A stretch of DNA of 20,900 bases from a virus: the IMG/VR virus record IMGVR_UViG_3300042556_002100, positions 1-20,900 of that record. The stretch is one strand, 5' to 3'. Every line of letters begins with the position of its first letter. Position 1 is the stretch's first letter. Shown here piece after piece: positions 13,119-18,768 of this stretch. The notes beneath the pieces are model-generated. The model had not been told where the DNA came from. It saw only the letters and a program-made list of their open reading frames with translations, and searched no databases. The translations under genes and the position numbers were made by a program.

Positions 13119-14818
13119 CCGGCGGCGACGGCATCGGGAGCCACCCGTTCAAAGACCGCGCGGCCTCGGCGCTCGGCTTCGGGGTTTTGCTGGCGCATAT
13201 ATTCGGCATCCGATTTTGCGCCGGTAAAAATCGGGTGGTCGTGATAAAAGTTGATGTGCCGCGCGTCCTTGACCACGCCTTCCTTGTAAGCGCGCCACGA
13301 CCATTCGGTGTCGCTCCAATACCCGTCGAACTCGGGGTTAAACAGCCACGGCCGCCCCGCCCAGTAATGCCAGTTGAAGCAGGGCAGAACCATGATCTTG
13401 TCGCGGCGGAAGCCATCGAAAACGTGCAGGACGGTCGGCTTGCCTTTGTGCGGTTCCATAGCTTGCACGATTTGCTCGTCCCAGCCGTGCGGCGGGTAGC
13501 AATCGTCTTGCGCCATGAGAACGATCTTGGCCGACTCGGCGGCGGCTTTGGCTGCGACGTTGTAGTTCGCTACGGCGGAGGAATAACCGGCTGGCACGGC
13601 CTCGCTGACAGCGTGCGGATAGTGCTTGATGCCTTCGACCACGGTGGTGTCGCCTTCGTTGACCCCAAACCAGTAGGAAACAAGCTCCGGGCGCGCGGCG
13701 CGCTCAAGGTAAAGCTCGCGCATTTTGATGGCTTGCTCCGGGCGGCAAGTCGGATGCCCAACGGCAATGCGCGGGCGGTAGCGTTTGCGATATTCGCGGC
13801 GGGCTTTGTCGGCTTCTTTGGTGCGTCCCGACTTGGCCAGCGCGGCACACTTCAATTCATGCGCTCGCCAACCGTAGAGGCTGGCGTCGTGAATCCATGA
13901 GGCATCGTCGGGATCGTCGTGCGCTTCCATGCTCTTGCACCACGCCACGGCTTTTGCGGCATCCCCACGGGCCAGATGCACCTTGGCAAGCTCGGCGTAG
14001 CCTTCCCTGCGGTGCGGCATGAGTCGCACGGCCTCAAGCAACGGGCGCTCGGCCTCCTCGATGTCTTTGAGCCAGCGTCCTATCGAAAGGTAAGCCAGAT
14101 ATTTTTCTTCTTTGGCCAGATCGTCGCGGCCGGTGGCCACCACGGCGGCGGTTAACGCGCCGGTGATGTCACCTTGCATTTCACACTCGCGGAAAAGGAA
14201 CCACCATTCCCGCCCGGTGCGCTTGTCCTCGGGGATGGCGGTTAAAATGCGCTTGTTGCGTTCGACGCTGCCGCGCTTGTTGACGGCCGGCATGTGGATG
14301 ACTTGCAACTCTTGGCACCATGCGGCATGCGTATCGGGCTTCACCTCGATGTCCTCGTGGATGCAGTTGATCCAGCGGTCGTAAACTTCCCGATGCACAA
14401 GACGGATGCGGCGTGCGTAGCTGCCCTGCATGGATGTCACATAAGGGGCGTAGACGGCCTGTTTCGCATCCAGCTTGCCTGCTCGTATCTCGGATAGCAC
14501 TTGCGCGCCCGTAGGCGCCAGCAGGTCGTCGCAATCGGCCCACATGAGCCATTCGGCATCGGCGGGAGCCAAGGCAAAGGTCTGGTTGCGCGCGGCGGCA
14601 AAGTTGTCCACGTGCGGCCAGTCGTTGCCCGGTGCGTTGAAATACTCGCCGGTAATGCAACCGCGCGCGCGGGCAATGTCCAAGGTGCGGTCGGGCATCT
14701 GGTTGCCTACCGCGCGAACGACGCTGATCGAATCTACGTGCGGCTGGAAGCTGTCGAGGAAGCGGTTGATGTAGTCCGCTTCGTTCCCACAAATGATCCC
14801 AAGGTGAATTTTTGCCAC
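13112..14818 (-). CDS. Two-domain glycosyltransferase with central helical repeats (568 aa)
   Basis: The start is GTG at 14,818. Residues 1-130 form a GT2-type domain (IHLGIICGNEADYINRFLDSF) with D-rich motif WADCDDLL at 93-100, resembling the SunS/beta-1,4-glucosyltransferase group. Residues about 205-345 are helical with TPR-like character (LAKVHLARGDAAKAVAWCK). Residues about 348-568 form a second GT-A domain: RIAVGHPTCRP, a QDD site at 437-439 in VLMAQDDCYPPHGW, and FDGYWSDTEWSWRAYKEG as the likely acceptor-side acidic region. Two catalytic domains could build a disaccharide or act in turn. The gene lies between the capsid gene and head-tail connector genes. No good Shine-Dalgarno is visible and a terminator lies just upstream, so expression may be low. 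Substrate unknown; a virion protein is a reasonable inference. Confidence 0.82.
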   Translation of the reverse strand: MAKIHLGIICGNEADYINRFLDSFQPHVDSISVVRAVGNQMPDRTLDIARARGCITGEYFNAPGNDWPHVDNFAAARNQTFALAPADAEWLMWADCDDLLAPTGAQVLSEIRAGKLDAKQAVYAPYVTSMQGSYARRIRLVHREVYDRWINCIHEDIEVKPDTHAAWCQELQVIHMPAVNKRGSVERNKRILTAIPEDKRTGREWWFLFRECEMQGDITGALTAAVVATGRDDLAKEEKYLAYLSIGRWLKDIEEAERPLLEAVRLMPHRREGYAELAKVHLARGDAAKAVAWCKSMEAHDDPDDASWIHDASLYGWRAHELKCAALAKSGRTKEADKARREYRKRYRPRIAVGHPTCRPEQAIKMRELYLERAARPELVSYWFGVNEGDTTVVEGIKHYPHAVSEAVPAGYSSAVANYNVAAKAAAESAKIVLMAQDDCYPPHGWDEQIVQAMEPHKGKPTVLHVFDGFRRDKIMVLPCFNWHYWAGRPWLFNPEFDGYWSDTEWSWRAYKEGVVKDARHINFYHDHPIFTGAKSDAEYMRQQNPEAERRGRAVFERVAPDAVAAGW

Positions 14819-14824
14819 TGGTTC

Positions 14825-14864
14825 AAAAAGGAAAGGGCCACGGCGAGTGGAACCGTGACCCTTT
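14825..14864 (-). terminator. Second hairpin before the glycosyltransferase gene, possible terminator
   Basis: In minus-strand RNA AAAGGGUCACGG pairs with CCGUGGCCCUUU (12 bp, one U-G) around a 9-nt loop. It is followed by CC and five U. The U run is 6 nt before the GTG at 14,818, so the hairpin could also affect initiation of that gene. Confidence 0.6.
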
Positions 14865-14883
14865 GGGTCGAAACCCTAATTGT

Positions 14884-14919
14884 TAAAAACTCCCGGCGGA
14901 CCACTCAGACCGCCGGGAG
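14884..14919 (-). terminator. Rho-independent terminator after the major capsid gene
   Basis: In the coding direction CTCCCGGCGG and CCGCCGGGAG form a perfect 10-bp GC-rich stem with a 10-nt loop, followed at once by TTTTTAACA. It begins 15 nt after the capsid stop codon. This is the clearest terminator in the window and implies a transcription boundary or partial read-through point within the structural operon. Confidence 0.85.
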
Positions 14920-14934
14920 GATGAACACACAGAC

Positions 14935-15786
14935 TTAGATGATGAGCGCCATCGTGCCGCTGGTGACACCGGCTCCCGCACCGAACATGACTTCGATGGA
15001 GGCGTTGACTTGGCGGTTGTTGGTGCTGCCCCAGACGTTCCAGTAAACGGAGAGTCCGAGTTGATCCAGAGTCACCACTTGGTTGCTGATCTGGAACTGC
15101 GAGGAGACGGCAGGGTCGATGGCCGGTTGAGCCGAGGCCACGCACACCGCTTCACGCGAGCAGGCGAAGCCGTCGAGGCCCGCGACCGCGCCGCTGAAAC
15201 TGTTGGCGTAGTAGATGCCCTGGTCGAACCCGTAGGCTCCGTTCTGCAACGGGAGGAAGTCCGCGTTGGTCGGGATGAGCGCCGAGTAGATCGAGGGAGT
15301 GACCACCAAGCCCTTGTTTGGGGACTTGGAGAGGGCGCTCCACAGCGTAGCCAAGTGGCCGCTGCCGGGAGTGATCGTGGTCGTGGTGACCGAGGCCGCC
15401 CCGTAGTTGACCGTGGTGATCGGCGTGATGGCGATGGACCAGAGTTTGTCGGCCAAGGCATCGACGTTGATCTTGATGAGGTTTTCGAGGCGATGGCCGA
15501 GGGCGAGGTCGCTTTGGCTAATGCCGAAAAACTGAACAACGTGATCCAATGTGACGGTGGCTTTACCCACGGTCACGTCCGAGCCGGGCTCGAAGTTGGT
15601 GGGGTTGACCGCTGTGGCGGCTGTCGCCGACACAATGGGAACTTGGATGGTGTCCTTGGGCTTTTTGACCTCGTTGGAGAAGTCAGTTGTGAAGAGTCGC
15701 AGAGGGGCGAGGCGGTTAGCCAAGACCGTCTGGACTTGCTGCGAGATGGTGGAGACCACCAGTCCCGAATCGAATGCGTTAGCCAT
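14935..15786 (-). CDS. Major capsid protein (283 aa)
   Basis: This is the shell subunit of the phage head. The sequence begins MANAFDSGLVVSTISQQVQTVLANRLAPLRLFTTDFSNEVKKPKDTIQVPIVS, the usual opening of P22/HK97-fold coat proteins: an N-arm helix, then a 'kp-GDTI-vP' strand. DVTVGKATVTLDHVVQFFGISQSDLALG and a long spine helix (LENLIKINVDALADKLWSIAI) follow. The A-domain comes after (NKGLVVTPSIYSALIP, GAYGFDQGIYYAN), with an ending of FGAGAGVTSGTMALII. At 283 residues it is on the small side. It lies just after the protease/scaffold gene and is followed by a strong terminator, as expected for the most abundant product. Its start has a C/A-rich leader and no Shine-Dalgarno sequence. Confidence 0.88.
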   Translation of the reverse strand: MANAFDSGLVVSTISQQVQTVLANRLAPLRLFTTDFSNEVKKPKDTIQVPIVSATAATAVNPTNFEPGSDVTVGKATVTLDHVVQFFGISQSDLALGHRLENLIKINVDALADKLWSIAITPITTVNYGAASVTTTTITPGSGHLATLWSALSKSPNKGLVVTPSIYSALIPTNADFLPLQNGAYGFDQGIYYANSFSGAVAGLDGFACSREAVCVASAQPAIDPAVSSQFQISNQVVTLDQLGLSVYWNVWGSTNNRQVNASIEVMFGAGAGVTSGTMALII

Positions 15787-15830
15787 ATTTTAGTTGGTTT
15801 GTTTGGGGTTGGTTTTGTTTGGGGGATTCC
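15787..15830 (-). promoter_or_regulatory. C/A-rich, G-poor leader of the capsid gene
   Basis: The 44-nt gap before the capsid ATG reads, on the coding strand, as repeated CCAA/CAAA units (for example ACCAACCCCAAACAAACC) ending CTAAAAT before ATG. The 38 bases next to the ATG contain no G at all, so no Shine-Dalgarno is possible there and little structure can form. It may be an unstructured translation enhancer for the most abundant protein. No promoter elements are convincing. Confidence 0.5.
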
Positions 15831-16340
15831 TCAGCTGGTGGCCTTGGAAAGTCGTTCGCGGGCGGCCCAGATGGCGCGCTTGTGGGAGGCGTAAAGTTTG
15901 CCGGCGGCGGCGTAGTCCTTGCGCTCGATGGCGTCCATCCACTCGGCGACGGGATCGGACTTGTCCTCTTTGCTCATGGACGGGACAACCGAGGCGGAGG
16001 CAACGCCCATGCCGCGCTCGAGGGCGGCATGCGCTTCTTTGAGCTTGGAAAATTCGGCGGAGGCTTTTTCGGCCTCGCTTTCACGCGCGGCAACTTCGGC
16101 TTTGAGCGCGTTGATCTCCTCGTCCTTGCTGGCGCTTTCGGCGATGAGGCGCTCAACCTCTTGCTTGAGGGCGGCGATCTCTTCGGCGGATGCGTCGGCC
16201 TGCGGCTCCTCGGCAACGACGGCGGGTGCGGCGGGTGAATCGGTGACCGACTCCACGACCGGCGCGGCTTCGGCTTCAATGGCGGGGGCTTCCGAGGCGA
16301 TCACCTCGGCTTCGGACACGACGGAATTTTTCACGGTCAT
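15831..16340 (-). CDS. Nested capsid scaffold protein (169 aa) from an internal start in the protease gene
   Basis: An in-frame ATG at 16,340 (residue 199 of the protease) would give MTVKNSVVSEAEVIASEAPAIEAEAAPVVES to the shared C-terminus. The product is acidic, Ala/Glu-rich and strongly coiled-coil (IAALKQEVERLIAESASKDEEINALKAEVAARESEAEKA), ending in a basic helix (ERKDYAAAGKLYASHKRAIWAARERLSKATS). That is the make-up of phage scaffolds such as lambda Nu3, which is likewise an internal in-frame product of the protease gene C. A TTTGACA copy ends 14 nt before this ATG, the same placement as at nine other gene starts. Independent translation is inferred from these two facts; no Shine-Dalgarno sequence supports it. 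Confidence 0.6.
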   Translation of the reverse strand: MTVKNSVVSEAEVIASEAPAIEAEAAPVVESVTDSPAAPAVVAEEPQADASAEEIAALKQEVERLIAESASKDEEINALKAEVAARESEAEKASAEFSKLKEAHAALERGMGVASASVVPSMSKEDKSDPVAEWMDAIERKDYAAAGKLYASHKRAIWAARERLSKATS

Positions 16341-16934
16341 GGCCTTGCGGAAATTGTCAAACCGCGCGCGCATATCGGAGGCGCTGGCGGCGGCGGGGAT
16401 GCCGTCTTCGATGGCGTCGATAAACCCAAGCGCGGCGGCTTCGGTGGCATCGAGCCAGGTCTCTTCGTCCATCAGCTTGGCGATGGCTTTTTCCTCCATG
16501 CCGGTTTTCTTTTGGTAAGCGCGGACAAGGTTGGACTTCATGGTGTCCAACAGGTCGGCTTGCTTGCGGAGGTCTTCGGCCTCACCGGCGGCCATGGTCC
16601 ACGGGTTGTGGATCATCAGCAGGGCGTTGTCGGCCATGTAAACGGGGTCGCCCGCCATGGCGATGACGCTGGCCATGCTCGCGGCCAAGGCGTCGATGTG
16701 AACGGTCAAGCCGCCTTCGTGGCGGGTGAGCGCGTTGTAGATCGCGCTGCCTTCGATGATCTCGCCACCGGGGGAGTTGAGGCGCAGATGGATATGCTGG
16801 CCTTTGTAGCGTTTGAGTTCGGCGATGAACTGCTTTGCGCCGACGCCCCAAGCGCCGATCTCGTCGTAGATAGAAAGTTCAACCTCGCCGCTTTCGTCGG
16901 CAATGTTCTTAAACGCATACCATTTTCGGGCCAT
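15831..16934 (-). CDS. Head maturation protease, ClpP-type, fused to scaffold domain (367 aa)
   Basis: This is a serine protease of the ClpP/S49 type that trims scaffold and capsid proteins in the prohead. Seen: LNSPGGEIIEGSAIYNAL (53-70), the nucleophile Ser86 in ALAASMAS, His109 in ALLMIHNPW, and a likely Asp162 in ETWLDATEA, which together form the triad. The protease domain covers about 1-185. The remaining 180 residues are Ala/Glu-rich coiled coil with a basic end, a scaffold domain that may also be made alone from residue 199. The start is ATG at 16,934, after a TTTGACA copy by 13 nt; that copy holds the portal stop. Order portal-protease-capsid is standard. Confidence 0.9.
   Translation of the reverse strand: MARKWYAFKNIADESGEVELSIYDEIGAWGVGAKQFIAELKRYKGQHIHLRLNSPGGEIIEGSAIYNALTRHEGGLTVHIDALAASMASVIAMAGDPVYMADNALLMIHNPWTMAAGEAEDLRKQADLLDTMKSNLVRAYQKKTGMEEKAIAKLMDEETWLDATEAAALGFIDAIEDGIPAAASASDMRARFDNFRKAMTVKNSVVSEAEVIASEAPAIEAEAAPVVESVTDSPAAPAVVAEEPQADASAEEIAALKQEVERLIAESASKDEEINALKAEVAARESEAEKASAEFSKLKEAHAALERGMGVASASVVPSMSKEDKSDPVAEWMDAIERKDYAAAGKLYASHKRAIWAARERLSKATS
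16355..16361 (-). promoter_or_regulatory. TTTGACA motif before the internal scaffold start
   Basis: Inside the protease gene, read as TTT GAC AAT (F-D-N), this copy ends 14 nt before the in-frame ATG at 16,340. It is the only copy not at a conventional gene boundary and supports a nested gene. Confidence 0.55.
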
Positions 16935-16947
16935 GCTTGGCCGCTTG

Positions 16948-16954
16948 TGTCAAA
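16948..16954 (-). promoter_or_regulatory. TTTGACA start-site motif before the protease gene
   Basis: This copy ends 13 nt before the ATG at 16,934 and contains the portal stop (GTT TGA CAC). Similarity to the portal copy extends further: both read ACGTTTGACACA, two variable bases, CG, then CC and AGC just before the start codon. Confidence 0.6.
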
Positions 16955-18452
16955 CGTCGGAGGTGAGTGCGGCTTCGCCTTCCGCATCGTCAGCCGGTGC
17001 GGCGGACGGCGGAATCGGCGAGCCGGGCGCTGGGGGGAAAACATCGGTGACGGCCAAGCCTGCGGCTTCGCACTTTTGCTTGCGGCGAACGGCAGCGGCA
17101 ATGGCCGCGTCTTCCTCGGCTTCTTCGTCCAGACCGTGCATCTCGGCAAAGCGGCGGGTGGACATGGCCCCGGTGCGGACAATCTCAAGGAGGGCTTTGG
17201 TGTCGCGCCCGAAGTCCACCGTGGCGCGGGCGGGGGTGATGAAATCTACCCTCCACCAATCCTCGCGCAACGGAAGACGACCGGCTTGGATCTCCGACCA
17301 CACCCAGTATTTCCAAAAGCGACGGCAGAATTGATTGACCAGCCAGTCTTGCAACTCGGAGAAAAACACCTGGGCGTCGGCCAGCACATAACGCGTATTG
17401 GCCCCGCCGATGCCGGCCACGCTCCAGAGCATCTCGGGCGAAAGGCCGATGCCCCATGAGATGTCGCGGGCGAGGAAATCGAGGAACGCTTGAAAGTTAT
17501 TGCCGGGGTGCTCGTTCTTAAACTGTTGGAGCTTGGTGCCGGGCGGCAACTGCATGACACCGCTCTGGCCATAGAGCTTGTCGATGGTGACGCTGCCCGA
17601 TCCTTGGTCTTGCTTTTTGAGTGCGGCGCCCATGCCGATCTGCATGGCGTCGGGCGACTCGATGATAAAAGCGGGTTGGCTGGCGAGTTTGAACGTCTGC
17701 TTGGTGAAGGCGACGATGTCGGCCATGTCGTGCAAATGCAGGGCCGCACGGGACAACCAAGACGGGCTGCGGGTGTAGCCGATGCGCGCGGGGCGGCGGA
17801 AGTGCAGGATGTCGTCGGCTGATACGTCGGTGAATTTGCTGCGGTCTTCGCTCGTAAGCAGGCGGTATTGCGTGGGCTTGCCGTATTTATCGGAGCGCAC
17901 GCCGTCTTGCCATTCATCCTGATTAAGGCCGGTCGTAGCGTTGCCGACCGACTCCGCGCCGATGAAACGCACGAGCGCGCGCCCGTTGTCGCTTTTGACG
18001 AATTGGGCAAAGAAATCGCCGTCGATGGCGACATGGCGAACGATGAAATTTTGCGCCTCGTAGAAGTTGACCTGTCCTGCCGCGTCGAAGCCGAACGCCT
18101 CGCGCCCACAGCTATCCTCAAAAAGTTCCTCGGCTTGCTTGTTCCATGCTTCGTCGGAGGTGCGGGCGGCGGGGATGATGCCGGTGCCACAGGTGTAGCG
18201 AGCCACGCCATCCACCGCGCGGGCAGCGAGCCCGACGTTGTTATAGAGCCAGCGCGCTTTGCGCATGATGTTGGTGCGCGTGCCGCTCTGGAACTCCTGC
18301 CGAGGCTCGACCGTCGGCATGTAAATGAGCGTCCGCCCCGGCTGGTAAAGCTCGGCAGCTTCAAAGGCGGCATTTTTGGCCGCGCTTTTCTTGGGTCGCC
18401 CCGCGTTCGGGCGATACCCGCCGCGCTTTGATTTTGCTTTGATTTCCGCCAC
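16950..18452 (-). CDS. Portal protein, lambda type (500 aa)
   Basis: This is the dodecameric ring at the head vertex through which DNA enters and leaves. Recognisable lambda-portal features are TRTNIMRKARWLYNNVGLAARAVDGVARYTCGTGI (about 58-92), FYEAQNFIVRHVAIDGDFFAQFV, RYSR-like regions replaced here by DDILHFRRPARIGYTRSPSWLSRAALHLHDMADI, and a C-terminal FLARDISWGIGLSPEMLWSVAGIGGANTRYVLADAQVFFSELQDWLVNQF. The N-terminus carries a basic GGYRPNAGRPKKS motif, an AT-hook-like element more often seen on small terminase subunits. The start is GTG at 18,452; there is no Shine-Dalgarno, but a TTTGACA copy lies 13 nt upstream. About 500 residues is the normal length. Confidence 0.92.
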   Translation of the reverse strand: MAEIKAKSKRGGYRPNAGRPKKSAAKNAAFEAAELYQPGRTLIYMPTVEPRQEFQSGTRTNIMRKARWLYNNVGLAARAVDGVARYTCGTGIIPAARTSDEAWNKQAEELFEDSCGREAFGFDAAGQVNFYEAQNFIVRHVAIDGDFFAQFVKSDNGRALVRFIGAESVGNATTGLNQDEWQDGVRSDKYGKPTQYRLLTSEDRSKFTDVSADDILHFRRPARIGYTRSPSWLSRAALHLHDMADIVAFTKQTFKLASQPAFIIESPDAMQIGMGAALKKQDQGSGSVTIDKLYGQSGVMQLPPGTKLQQFKNEHPGNNFQAFLDFLARDISWGIGLSPEMLWSVAGIGGANTRYVLADAQVFFSELQDWLVNQFCRRFWKYWVWSEIQAGRLPLREDWWRVDFITPARATVDFGRDTKALLEIVRTGAMSTRRFAEMHGLDEEAEEDAAIAAAVRRKQKCEAAGLAVTDVFPPAPGSPIPPSAAPADDAEGEAALTSDV

Positions 18453-18465
18453 GCTCGGGCGGATG

Positions 18466-18472
18466 TGTCAAA
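18466..18472 (-). promoter_or_regulatory. TTTGACA start-site motif before the portal gene
   Basis: This intergenic copy starts 2 nt after the adapter gene's TGA and ends 13 nt before the GTG at 18,452. The region down to the start codon closely resembles that before the protease gene. Confidence 0.6.
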
Positions 18473-18474
18473 CG

Positions 18475-18768
18475 TCAGAGCCGCGCGAGGGATTCGCTGT
18501 AATCGGCATAGACCATGCCCGCGCTGCGGACTTGGGTGGCCACAGTCGTGGGGTCGATCTGGGCAATCAAGTCTTCGACGATGTTGAGCATGTCGGCCTT
18601 GCTGTATCGCCGCGCCTGCCCGCTGGTGCTGCCGCCCTCAAATCCCGCGTTGGTGATGACCACTTCGCTGTCGGCGATCGTGTAAAGCTCGTCAGCAAGC
18701 TTTTTCAACTGCGATAGATTCTTTGTCCGCTTGAGATATTTGCGGATGCCGGCCAGTTCGGAGGTCAT
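18475..18768 (-). CDS. gpW-like head-tail joining protein (97 aa)
   Basis: This is a small helical protein between terminase and portal genes, the position of lambda W. It begins MTSELAGIRKYLKRTKNLSQLKKLADELYTIADSE. A central strand segment, VVITNAGFEGGSTSGQARRYSKADMLNIVEDLIAQID, has the Ser-rich, 'R-Y-S-(K/R)-x-D-L' pattern of gpW-like proteins. The C-terminus is DYSESLARL. Lambda gpW (68 residues) is shorter; the extra length is at both ends. It would bind the portal to complete the connector. The ATG overlaps the terminase stop (ACATGA), and a TTTGACA copy lies 14 nt upstream within the terminase gene. Confidence 0.7.
   Translation of the reverse strand: MTSELAGIRKYLKRTKNLSQLKKLADELYTIADSEVVITNAGFEGGSTSGQARRYSKADMLNIVEDLIAQIDPTTVATQVRSAGMVYADYSESLARL

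Noticed and set aside
15010-15894. 294-residue plus-strand ORF over the capsid gene
   Set aside because: It is antisense to a clear major capsid gene, rich in Gly, Arg and Val with no domain, and crosses the protease-capsid gap.
16512-17459. 315-residue plus-strand ORF
   Set aside because: It is antisense to the protease and portal genes and has no recognisable motif; open antisense frames are common in GC-rich coding DNA.
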